This document shows, one piece after another, positions 1 to 6,970 of a stretch of DNA of 27,996 nucleotides. Both the position numbers and the translations under genes were made by a program. How positions within the stretch are numbered: the stretch's first letter is position 1; each line of letters opens with the position of its first letter. The stretch spans positions 1 to 27,996 of the forward strand of contig DATDGR010000102.1 of assembly GCA_036521995.1 (NCBI GenBank), written 5' to 3'. Below the pieces are notes generated by a model that did no database searches, had not been told where the DNA came from, and saw only the letters and a list, made by a program, of their open reading frames with translations. Source of the DNA: Gp13-AA77 sp036521995 (GTDB taxonomy: Bacteria; Acidobacteriota; Terriglobia; UBA7540).

Positions 1-65
1 GCTCCCGCTATTCCCACAGAGGACAGCCCGAACATGACCAATACCAACAGGATCAGCTTGCGCAT
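1..65 (-). CDS. N-terminal fragment of a secreted protein (cut by window edge)
   Basis: The minus strand from 65 to 1 reads MRKLILLVLVMFGLSSVGIAG, a classic signal peptide: short basic n-region, hydrophobic core and small residues near a cleavage site. A GGGAG ribosome-binding sequence sits five bases before the ATG. The rest of the gene lies beyond the window, so the mature product cannot be named. It follows the PEP-CTERM-type gene on the same strand, about 150 bases downstream. Confidence 0.55.
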   Translation of the reverse strand, partial: MRKLILLVLVMFGLSSVGIAG

Positions 66-217
66 CTCATCTCCCTCGCTTTCTCGGTTCCCCCTCACCA
101 GCTCTGAGTGCGGACCCCCCCATCAACGTTTGCTCGATCTATTTGTGCGAATGTTTAACTTCATAGCTCATATTTCAAATTCACAGTCGCCCAGTTTTCC
201 GAACCCAGAACATAGAG

Positions 218-883
218 CTACCGTGTTAGAAACAGGCGTCGCCGGAGGAGCAGTCCCAAGAAGCCGAGGCCGGAACCCAGCAACAACAGCGAAGACAATT
301 CGGGAGTTCCGCCACGTGAGGAACTGAATGTGTAAATCACTTCTCCGCTTGAGGTAGCCGCCGTGTCTTCTGAGATCATGAACGGAGTCGGTCCGGTGGC
401 GGTGCCAAACCCAGTTCCCGCCAGGCTGAACACGTAAGTTCCGGTACCCTCATATGGCCCGAATCCGCTGAGAAGCGCCAGGGAGCCAGTCGCGGTAGGG
501 CTGGTAAGTAACCCCGAGGTTACGGTCCCACCGGAGGGCACAGTAAGGGTTCCAGCGAACGTAGGCGCGATCGAGAACAGCGGACTCGCCGTTGGGTCGA
601 AAAGCTGTAGTGTTGTTTGAATCGAGAATGTATATACCCCTGACATAGAGGATCCATTGGCAATCGTAGCCTTCCCAGCGGTGGACCCGGAGAAGTCAAT
701 CGTGATCGAAGTCAGCGTTCCCAGCGTCGGATTGAACTGCGGAACTGCTGACGAAGAAATGTTGAATGGAGTCGTCGTTGGCGAGAAGCTGAAGGGGTCC
801 GTGATCGAAGTCGCTAAGCCGGGGGCCGCAAGCAGCAGCACCAATGAGCACGACAGAGCGAGCGTCTTGAGCGTTCTTTGCAT
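218..883 (-). CDS. PEP-CTERM-like exported protein
   Basis: This 221-residue protein begins with a signal peptide (MQRTLKTLALSCSLVLLLAAPGLA). Its middle is low-complexity, rich in Thr, Ser, Gly and Pro, and probably beta-rich. The C-terminus has the tripartite layout of a PEP-CTERM sorting signal: a TPELSS motif (the usual form is VPEPSS), a hydrophobic Leu/Gly helix and an RRRLFLTR basic tail. PEP-CTERM proteins are exported, processed by an exosortase and usually linked to exopolysaccharide; that is family knowledge, and no exosortase gene is in the window. The start is supported by a GGAGGT ribosome-binding site at 894-899. The upstream gap 884-1057 is AT-rich and holds an imperfect 20-bp palindrome near 987-1006. 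The specific function of the mature part is unknown. Confidence 0.8.
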   Translation of the reverse strand: MQRTLKTLALSCSLVLLLAAPGLATSITDPFSFSPTTTPFNISSSAVPQFNPTLGTLTSITIDFSGSTAGKATIANGSSMSGVYTFSIQTTLQLFDPTASPLFSIAPTFAGTLTVPSGGTVTSGLLTSPTATGSLALLSGFGPYEGTGTYVFSLAGTGFGTATGPTPFMISEDTAATSSGEVIYTFSSSRGGTPELSSLLLLGSGLGFLGLLLRRRLFLTR

Positions 884-1057
884 GAATTCTGCTACCTCCC
901 TCTTTCTCCCCCAAAACCTTGGAGGAAAGTTTCTTCTTTTATAATCGTTTCATTCCAAATCATGACATACACAAGTTCTTATCTCCTCGACAGTCGATTT
1001 ATAAGTCAACTTATTGCTTTTGTCAACAGAAAAATTCGCGAAAAATTAGCACCCTGT

Positions 1058-3199
1058 TCATTCGCGCCCAGTCCCAATTTGCCACCTGAGGAAGGCAAGC
1101 TCGTCGGTACGCTCGTCGATCTGTTTGTGCAGTGGGCGCCCACCCGAGTGCCCCGACTTGGTGTCGTAGCTAAGCAGAACGGGACGATCCGACCCTGCGG
1201 CCGCCCATTGCAGCATGGCGGTCATCTTGCGAGCATGCAGCGGGGCCACGCGAGTGTCGCCGTCACCACTCACCAGAAGCACCGCCGGATAGTTAACTCC
1301 TTTGTTAACATTCTGATAGGGTGAGTATGCGTAGAGATACTTGAACTGCTCGGGAATCTCGGCTGAGCCGTACTCAGGCACCCAATAGCGGGCGACCAGG
1401 AAGTCTTGGTACCGCAGCATGTCGAGCAACGGGTAGCGGCAGACGACGGCCCGAAAAAGATCCGGACGCTGGGTGAGCGCGGCGCCCACCAGCAGGCCGC
1501 CGTTGCTCTGGCCGGTGATGGCGAGCTTCGAGGAGCTGGTGTAGTGGTTTGAGATCAACCATTCCGCGGCCGCGATAAAGTCGTCGAAGACGTTCTGTTT
1601 GTTTTGCAGCATGCCCGCCTGATGCCATTTCTCGCCGAATTCGCTTCCGCCCCGCAGGTTCGGTACCGCGAAAATGCCGCCGTTCTCCACCCAGGTCACG
1701 GCCTCCGGGGAAAAACTCGGCGTCAGGCTGATGTCGAATCCGCCGTAGCCCGTCATGAGCGCCGGGTGCGAGCCGTCGAGTTTCAGGTCTTTGCGGCACG
1801 CCAAAAACATCGGCACGCGCGTCTGATCCTTTGAGGAGTACCACACTTGGCGGACCTCGAAGTCGTCGCTGTTGAGCGGCACCTCCACGCGGGCCCACAC
1901 CTGGGTCTTGGCGCCGTTGACGTCGTAACGATAAACGATGCCGGGCTGGGCGAAGGACCTGAACTCAAAGAAGGCGTTGCCACTGTCCCAGCGGCCGGAA
2001 ACACCCGACGCCGAGCCGAGCGTGGGCAAGGGAATCTCGCGGCCGCCACTGCCGTCAGCCTCGAACCGCATGATCTCGGCGTGGGCATCCCGCACGTAAT
2101 TGACGAACAGTTTCCCGCCCGCCGCCGAGATGTTCTCAATCACTGCGTCCCTTTCAGGCACCACTTGGCGCCAGTGTTCGCGGGTGGGCGTGGCGAGGTC
2201 GGTGACGAACACGCGACCGTTCGGTGCTTTCCAATTCGTCTGGATGTAGAGCCGGTCGCCGGCCAGGTCCGCGCTGAAGCGCGCCGTGATGTCGTTCACC
2301 ACCGGGCTAACGGGAGTGTGTGCGGAAAGATCTTGAAGGTAGAGCTCCGTTTTCTCCGAAGCCGAGCCATGCAGGACGTCGATCAGAAGATAGCGGCCAT
2401 CGTCGGACAGCCGGGCGAAGGTGAGATCGCCGGGGCCTAACGCCTCGCCGAAAACCTCGGTGTCGTTCGCCGGATTCGTGCCCAAGGCGTGGTAGTAAAT
2501 GCGCGGTCCTTGCGGGTTGTGGCGCGCATAATAGAGGCCGGTCTTGTCGGGTTTGAGGGCCACTCCGTAGTAGTTCGCCTCGGGCATGACGTCGGCAAGG
2601 TCGCGGCCGGAGTCCACATCCTTGAAGTGGACGCTGACTTCGTCTTTGCCGCCCAACCGCACCCCATAGGCGATCAGTTTGCCGTCCTTCGAAACATCCT
2701 CCAGGCTGAAGCTGGTGGAGTGATCCGGACTCAAGGGATGAGGATCCAGCAGTACCCGGTCGGGGCCATCCAGGCCCTGACGCACGTAGATCACCGGCAG
2801 GTCTTGTCCAACTTTGCGCCGGGAGAAGAAATAGCGGCCGTCTTCTTCACGCGGCACCCCGATCACGTCCACGTTCATCAGCGCCTCAAGGCGCTGCTGG
2901 ATCGCGTCGCGCCCCGGGAGGCTGTCGAGGATCGCACGGCTGTAGCTGTCCTCGGCCTTAATCCAGGCGCGCGTCTCAGGACTGTTCTGGTCCTCCAGCC
3001 AGCGGTAGGGATCGGGGACCCGTGTACCATGGTAGTTGTCCACCACATCATCACGCCGGGTGGCGGGCGGCGGTTGTGGAGCCGCGGGGTTGGTGGCTCC
3101 GGCCAGGACGCCGGCGCCTGCGAGTAAAAAGAGCATGACACCTACCTCCGGAGCCCGGGCTGATCGCACCGGGCGAAACAAGACATGATAGCGATGCAT
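1058..3199 (-). CDS. secreted prolyl oligopeptidase (peptidase S9A)
   Basis: This 713-residue serine peptidase is predicted to cut after proline in short peptides. The N-terminal beta-propeller region opens with the family hallmark HGTRVPDPYRWLED at about residue 57. The C-terminal alpha/beta-hydrolase domain carries GQSNGG with the nucleophile Ser at about 565, an Asp at about 648 in GDTRV, and a His at about 684 in SGHSGG. The spacing matches the known prolyl oligopeptidase triad. The N-terminus has a hydrophobic stretch (VGVMLFLLAGAGVLAGA), so the enzyme is probably exported to the periplasm. The chosen ATG has a GAGGAGG site at 3207-3213; an internal Met at residue 22 would give a shorter signal peptide. 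It appears to be a single-gene unit. Length is normal for the family. Confidence 0.92.
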   Translation of the reverse strand: MHRYHVLFRPVRSARAPEVGVMLFLLAGAGVLAGATNPAAPQPPPATRRDDVVDNYHGTRVPDPYRWLEDQNSPETRAWIKAEDSYSRAILDSLPGRDAIQQRLEALMNVDVIGVPREEDGRYFFSRRKVGQDLPVIYVRQGLDGPDRVLLDPHPLSPDHSTSFSLEDVSKDGKLIAYGVRLGGKDEVSVHFKDVDSGRDLADVMPEANYYGVALKPDKTGLYYARHNPQGPRIYYHALGTNPANDTEVFGEALGPGDLTFARLSDDGRYLLIDVLHGSASEKTELYLQDLSAHTPVSPVVNDITARFSADLAGDRLYIQTNWKAPNGRVFVTDLATPTREHWRQVVPERDAVIENISAAGGKLFVNYVRDAHAEIMRFEADGSGGREIPLPTLGSASGVSGRWDSGNAFFEFRSFAQPGIVYRYDVNGAKTQVWARVEVPLNSDDFEVRQVWYSSKDQTRVPMFLACRKDLKLDGSHPALMTGYGGFDISLTPSFSPEAVTWVENGGIFAVPNLRGGSEFGEKWHQAGMLQNKQNVFDDFIAAAEWLISNHYTSSSKLAITGQSNGGLLVGAALTQRPDLFRAVVCRYPLLDMLRYQDFLVARYWVPEYGSAEIPEQFKYLYAYSPYQNVNKGVNYPAVLLVSGDGDTRVAPLHARKMTAMLQWAAAGSDRPVLLSYDTKSGHSGGRPLHKQIDERTDELAFLRWQIGTGRE

Positions 3200-3404
3200 A
3201 GAAACCCCTCCTCGCTTGAGCAGATTTGGGAAGCTGCCAGTCTACCACGCGAGTTCTCTACTTTCTGGTTGGATTGGGTCACTCACCCCCAACCGGGGTT
3301 TAACCCGCATCGAGCTGGGCCCGGGCCTTTCCCAAGCGCAACTGGAGATTCCTTTTGGTTTTCGAGGGAACGAGTGAGTCGGAAATGACCACGACAGGCC
3401 GGCG

Positions 3405-3575
3405 GGTGCAGGCACGCAGACCTGGGAGGGTCTGATGCGCCAGCCTGACCGGCCCGCCTTACGCGCTTCGTAAACCTCCACCGGGTGGCGCCGACATTGT
3501 TCTTCATGTCGGCGACCTGAGCAACTCGTCCCGGAACGCGAGCCCATGCCCACATGAGATGATCACCAGTCGCGC
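3405..3575. repeat. direct repeat copy 1 (~171 bp)
   Basis: The segment recurs at 3616-3787 in the same orientation. In the core (from 3418) I count four substitutions and one single-base indel over about 158 bases. It contains a 9-bp inverted repeat, CGCCGACAT at 3489-3497 against ATGTCGGCG at 3506-3514. Short open frames cross it on the minus strand but have no recognisable domain. The wider stretch 3200-3942 has no gene I would support; it holds the two repeat copies and the left end of the cassette that starts at 3815. Confidence 0.85.
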
Positions 3576-3615
3576 ATACATACAAGGCAATGTATACGCC
3601 ACCCGCGGCACTTCT

Positions 3616-3787
3616 GGTGGAGGCACCTAGACCTGGGAAGGTCTGATGCGCCAGCCTGACCGGCCCGCCTTACGCGCTTCGTAAACCTCCACCGGGTGGC
3701 GCCGACATTGTTCTTCATGTCGGCGACCCTGAGCAACTCGTCCCAGAACGCGAGCCCATGCCCACATGAGCTGATCACAAGTCGCGC
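3616..3787. repeat. direct repeat copy 2 (~172 bp)
   Basis: This is the second copy of the element at 3405-3575, about 96% identical, with the same internal stem-loop. It ends 27 bases before the left end of the inverted-repeat cassette at 3815. The 40 bases between the copies contain an unrelated AT-richer stretch. Such near-identical non-coding copies suggest a recent duplication or a REP-like mobile family, but I cannot name the family. Confidence 0.85.
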
Positions 3788-3814
3788 GAACCGAGAAATT
3801 ATGGCGCCGAAAGG

Positions 3815-3833
3815 GTAGTGTCTCAGTTTGAAT
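3815..3833 (+). repeat. left terminal inverted repeat of cassette
   Basis: Nineteen bases that match the reverse complement of 4509-4527 without mismatch. Similarity continues imperfectly for several bases inward. Confidence 0.85.
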
Positions 3834-3942
3834 CTCGGGATTGGGAAGCAAACCTCTAGTTATCGGCCACACCGACATCAGCCTGAACTCCGCGCCACGC
3901 CGGCTCAAGCTATACTGAAGAACTTCGGAGGGAGATTTGAGC

Positions 3943-4476
3943 ATGGCAAAACTTGTCTATGGATTGAGCCAGTCCCTCGACGGCTACGTCGACCACACGA
4001 AGCTTGGGCCGCCTGTGCCCGCGGCCTTCCGTCACTTCGTCGAGCAGGTGCGTGGCCTGACGGGCCTCATCTACGGTCGCCGCATGTACGAGATCATGCG
4101 TTATTGGGACGAAGATTCTCCTGATTGGGACGCGGAGGATCGCGAATTCGCGGTGGCGTGGCGGAGCCAGCCGAAGTGGGTCGTGTCGCATTCCCTCAAG
4201 TCAGTTGGCCCCAACGCCACGCTTGTCGCGGATGACTTCGAGAAGGTGATACGCAGGCTGAAGGCCGAGCTGGCTGGCGAGATTCACGTTGGCGGACCAG
4301 CCCTGGCGCAAAGCCTGACCGAAGCCGGTCTTATCGATGAGTATCGACTCTACCTCCGCCCCGTCGTGCTTGGTGGTGGCAGGCCATTCTTCGCCGGCCC
4401 CCGGCCGCCGCTCCACCTGGTGGCCAGCGATTTAATCGTCGATGACTTGATTCGGTTGACGTACGTTCCCACTTAA
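3943..4476 (+). CDS. RibD C-terminal/dihydrofolate-reductase-like family protein
   Basis: The 177-residue product belongs to the group of small NAD(P)H-dependent reductase-like proteins related to the RibD C-terminal domain (YwjB/YyaP type). Visible marks are the N-terminal KLVYGLSQSLDGYV strand-turn, the GLIYGRRMYEIM stretch, EIHVGGPALAQSLTEAGLIDEYRL (the family's conserved GG and DEYRL region) and the VVLGGGRPFF loop near the C-terminus. Its real substrate is unknown. ATG at 3943 is preferred over an in-frame TTG at 3937 because GGAG at 3931-3934 lies eight bases upstream. A TATACT at 3911-3916 could be a -10 element. The gene is the sole passenger of an inverted-repeat cassette, so it was probably acquired by transposition. 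Confidence 0.85.
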   Translation: MAKLVYGLSQSLDGYVDHTKLGPPVPAAFRHFVEQVRGLTGLIYGRRMYEIMRYWDEDSPDWDAEDREFAVAWRSQPKWVVSHSLKSVGPNATLVADDFEKVIRRLKAELAGEIHVGGPALAQSLTEAGLIDEYRLYLRPVVLGGGRPFFAGPRPPLHLVASDLIVDDLIRLTYVPT

Positions 4477-4508
4477 TCGCGCGACCCGCCCGACGGACTG
4501 GCTCAGAA

Positions 4509-4527
4509 ATTCAAACTGAGACACTAC
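4509..4527 (-). repeat. right terminal inverted repeat of cassette
   Basis: Exact reverse complement of 3815-3833, followed directly by the second copy of the 10-base flanking duplication. Confidence 0.85.
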
Positions 4528-4540
4528 CGCCGAAAGGGGT

Positions 4541-4574
4541 GGCATGCAGAGCGCGCTGCCGTGCTCTGCATGCC
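4541..4574 (-). terminator. hairpin downstream of the DUF1111 gene, probable terminator
   Basis: GGCATGCAGAGC at 4541-4552 pairs perfectly with GCTCTGCATGCC at 4563-4574 across a 10-base loop. It lies about 20 bases past the stop of the minus-strand gene. Reading on that strand, the stem is followed by ACCCCTTT, a weak U-tract, so termination efficiency is uncertain. Confidence 0.5.
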
Positions 4575-4595
4575 GTTGCCGCCGTTGCCGTCAGT

Positions 4596-6029
4596 TCAGA
4601 GAGACCGGAGGAAATCGACCAGGTCTTGCTGATTGCTCGTCGAGAGAGAGTTGAAGTTCTGGATCACGGCGTTGGCTTCCGAGGATGGGTAATAGACGCC
4701 CTGGTTGCTGTACCCCGAGTAGCTGAAATGATCCTCGATGGCATTGACGATATTCGTTTCCCTGCCGTCGTGGAGGAAGAAGAGACGCTGGCCCGCTCCC
4801 CACAGAGGTGCCGTGCGAAACTGATCTCCGGCGGCCTGGCCCTGATTAACGTCGTCAGCGAGCAACGGCCCCATTTGGTGCAGCAGCAGATCGGAGTAAA
4901 GGTTAGCCGTCTGGTTACTGAGCGCTGCTACCGAGCTGGTGCCGGTTTGGAATGAAGGGTTGTGGCAGAGGTTGCATCCCACACTGTTGAACTGCGTCAG
5001 CCCGTTGGCGCAATTTCCGCCGCCGGGGCAGGTTGTCGATGGCGTGGGCGGCGCCAGAAAGCGCATAAAGACCTGGAAGCGCTCGATATCGGCTGATACC
5101 GCCGTGTTCGGAGATTGAGTATCGAAGTTGGTGTCATCCTCCGGCGTGCCGTTAAAGAGGCAACCCGAAGTCTCGTTGCGTTCATTGGGGAAGAGAATAT
5201 TCGTCACCCCCATTTCAACGTTGTAAGCCTCTCCGGCAAACATCAGCAATGACTTGTTCTGCGCCTTCCAGCCGAAACGGGTGATGGTGCCGTCGTTGGC
5301 GCTGAAATTGGGATAGCCGCAGATGCCGTAGCCGCTGCCTGCACTGCACTCTGCGGTCTGATTGGCGGTAATGGTGGATCCCTCGATGGCCTCTATCAGC
5401 CCGGCGCCGAAGACGGGCGTGGGGATGCGGAAGATAATGTCCTGCTCCTGTTCCGCGGTGGTGAAAGGCGGTTGGCTGATCGAGCAGCCCTTGGCGTCGC
5501 TGCGCCCGGTGATGGTGTAAAGATCATGGACCCCGCCGTCGAAAGCGGTCAGGTCCAAAGTGAACGGGAAGCGGGCCTCGCGGACGGGGCCTGTCTGGGT
5601 GATGAAGTAGGGGATCGAGTTGGTTGCGCCCTGATCAGTCGCGGCGGCAATCTGCGGATTGGTCGAAGGACTGGTGCCGCCGGTGGCCGGTTGGGCGTGG
5701 CAGGCGCTGCAACTTTCGGCGTTGAACAGCGGCCCCAAGCCGGCTCCGGTGTTGGCCACCGATCCGGTGACCGACTCCACTTCAAGAAAGGTTGTCTGGC
5801 CGGCCGTGAAGAAAGCCTGCTGATCAGCGGTCAGGCCTGAGATCATTCCTCCGGCGCCGGCTGCCCCACCGCGCGGACCGGGATCGGTTGCGGACGGCCC
5901 GTGGTGGCGGGCTTGCAGACTCACGACGAAAGTAAAGGGCAGGACCACGAGGGTCGACAGCAGGAGCAACAGCATCCCGCCCGGTAGATTGCGTTTCTCA
6001 CCGTACCTTGCCTTTGGCTTCGCAAACAT
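4596..6029 (-). CDS. DUF1111 di-haem c-type cytochrome (putative peroxidase/oxidoreductase)
   Basis: This 477-residue protein has an N-terminal membrane/signal segment at residues 19-38 and two haem c attachment motifs, CSACH (107-111) and CNLCH (352-356). The C-terminal TAPLWGAGQRLFFLHDGRE-type stretch is the hallmark of the di-haem oxidoreductase family DUF1111 (DHOR, often annotated as thiol oxidoreductase). These proteins are related to MauG/cytochrome c peroxidases and act in the periplasm; the true electron donor and substrate are not established. The start is well supported by AAGGAGG at 6036-6042. It stands alone, with a hairpin behind it and three diverged ~117-bp repeats in its upstream region. 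Confidence 0.88.
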   Translation of the reverse strand: MFAKPKARYGEKRNLPGGMLLLLLSTLVVLPFTFVVSLQARHHGPSATDPGPRGGAAGAGGMISGLTADQQAFFTAGQTTFLEVESVTGSVANTGAGLGPLFNAESCSACHAQPATGGTSPSTNPQIAAATDQGATNSIPYFITQTGPVREARFPFTLDLTAFDGGVHDLYTITGRSDAKGCSISQPPFTTAEQEQDIIFRIPTPVFGAGLIEAIEGSTITANQTAECSAGSGYGICGYPNFSANDGTITRFGWKAQNKSLLMFAGEAYNVEMGVTNILFPNERNETSGCLFNGTPEDDTNFDTQSPNTAVSADIERFQVFMRFLAPPTPSTTCPGGGNCANGLTQFNSVGCNLCHNPSFQTGTSSVAALSNQTANLYSDLLLHQMGPLLADDVNQGQAAGDQFRTAPLWGAGQRLFFLHDGRETNIVNAIEDHFSYSGYSNQGVYYPSSEANAVIQNFNSLSTSNQQDLVDFLRSL

Positions 6030-6060
6030 TCAATTCCTCCTTTCCGAGGACAAACTGGTT

Positions 6061-6375
6061 GAATGCGTACACTGCGACCGGCAGGTGAGTCTTCCCCCCT
6101 AGCGGACCGTAAGACGACCGGACCGATCAGGTCTTGAGGTCAGAGTCAACTTCCGGCCCGGTTTCGGGGCCGGAGATGTACAGGTACAATTCGAACGGAA
6201 GGTGAGCTTGTCACCCTGCACCGTCAAGGCGATGCGACCGATTTTGTCTAACTCAGGACAACCTGTGGCAACCCTCTTATGAGGGACTAGAATTGCTTAG
6301 GTGCGGTGCGAACCGGCGGGGTAGTCTCTTCCCCCTCGGACCGCAAGACTACTGGGCCGATTGTGGTCTTCGTCT
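6061..6375. repeat. three diverged ~117-bp tandem repeats
   Basis: Three blocks align around a shared (A/G)CCGAT at 6122, 6237 and 6356, spacings 115 and 119. Each block runs from a CGNCCGG/CGGNAGGT-type start through a C-run and an ACCG(T/C)(A/C)A stretch to CCGAT followed by GTCT. The first and third copies are the most alike. Between copies 1 and 2 a CCGGCCC/GGGCCGG inverted repeat could form a hairpin. Minus-strand frames through the blocks read similar short peptides but are broken by stops and lack starts, so coding is unproven. They occupy the leader/promoter region of the DUF1111 gene. Confidence 0.55.
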
Positions 6376-6591
6376 CAGAACGCGCCGGATCTTCTTGAGC
6401 GGAGGGCGCGCCTGATGATTGCTCGTAACCCCCTCGCATGAAGCCATGCCAATTGCGAGCGCCGCCTTTTGTATCACGGCTGGAAGCGACTGTCAATATC
6501 AATTTTCAAGAGCGTATGAGCCACCCACGTTAGTCAGGAAAATCGCAGACCCGAGGGCCTGCGCCGGCCGGCGGGGCGAGCGCACGGCAGC

Positions 6592-6628
6592 TTGACATCC
6601 CAGATCTATTCCTGTATGTTAGATATCT
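6592..6628 (+). promoter_or_regulatory. orphan sigma70-type promoter with palindromic operator-like site
   Basis: TTGACA at 6592-6597 and TATGTT at 6615-6620 are separated by exactly 17 bases. The -10 runs into AGATATCT (6621-6628), an 8-bp palindrome, inside TGTTAGATATCTCTA, followed by another GTTAGAC. Such -10-overlapping TTAGATATCTAA-like sites resemble operators of PadR-family repressors (inference). No gene starts within 300 bases downstream on the plus strand except the IS transposase at 6971, so the natural target gene appears to be missing. Confidence 0.55.
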
Positions 6629-6647
6629 CTATGGTTAGACAACACAA

Positions 6648-6717
6648 CGGGCTGCAGCCCGAGATTGGGAAACCGGCTGCGGCACGCGATCGACCGCAAC
6701 AAGCGGGCTGCGGCCCG
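6648..6717. repeat. two CGGGCTGC(A/G)GCCCG palindromes
   Basis: CGGGCTGCAGCCCG at 6648-6661 is a perfect 14-base palindrome. CGGGCTGCGGCCCG at 6704-6717 is nearly identical, and a partial third match (CCGGCTGCGGC) lies between them. They follow the orphan promoter. They may be hairpins or dispersed genome repeats; no gene is seen here. Confidence 0.5.
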
Positions 6718-6804
6718 AACTACTGGGGGCCCTTGCTCTAGCCGATCGATATAGGCCTACCGGCGGCGAAGCGAGCGCCGATCGTCAAAAAAAGATTCCT
6801 TCTG

Positions 6805-6920
6805 CCAAAGCCAAGAAGTCATTTAGAATCAAGAGATAGCTCAAAAGAGGGGGGCTAGACCAAAGCCAATAAGTCCTTTAGCATCAACAAAACTGGGGCT
6901 ACATCCAAAGCCAAAAAGAC
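6805..6920. repeat. imperfect CAAAGCCAA-type repeats left of the IS
   Basis: CCAAAGCCAAGAAGTCATTT starts at 6805 and continues AGAATCAA. A close copy (CAAAGCCAATAAGTCCTTT) starts at 6861 and continues AGCATCAA. A third, shorter copy starts at 6905 and is cut by the IS at 6929. CAAAGCCAAACGG-like pieces recur right of the IS (8022-8034). The array looks like one degenerate repeat region split by the insertion. Confidence 0.55.
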
Positions 6921-6928
6921 CCAAACGG

Positions 6929-6951
6929 GGGTATCCACTTAGCCCCACCTG
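6929..6951 (+). repeat. IS left inverted repeat
   Basis: Twenty-three bases identical to the reverse complement of 7902-7924; starts GGGTATCC. Confidence 0.88.
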
Positions 6952-6970
6952 ACATGCTACTGTGTAGGGG

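Larger units (their letters stand above)
3815..4527. mobile_element. 713-bp transposase-less cassette with 19-bp terminal inverted repeats
   Basis: GTAGTGTCTCAGTTTGAAT at 3815-3833 is repeated as its exact reverse complement at 4509-4527. Immediately outside both ends stands the same 10-mer, CGCCGAAAGG (3805-3814 and 4528-4537), as expected for a target-site duplication. The only gene inside is the RibD/DHFR-like reductase at 3943-4476; no transposase is present. This matches the definition of a mobile insertion cassette: a passenger gene between IS-type ends, moved in trans. The IS family that would supply the transposase is not identified here. The right end lies just beside a 12-bp hairpin that follows the DUF1111 gene. 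Confidence 0.8.

Noticed and set aside
3405..3787. CRISPR or integron attC interpretation of the two direct repeats
   Set aside because: Only two long copies, no short regular spacers, no cas or integrase gene and no attC core sites.
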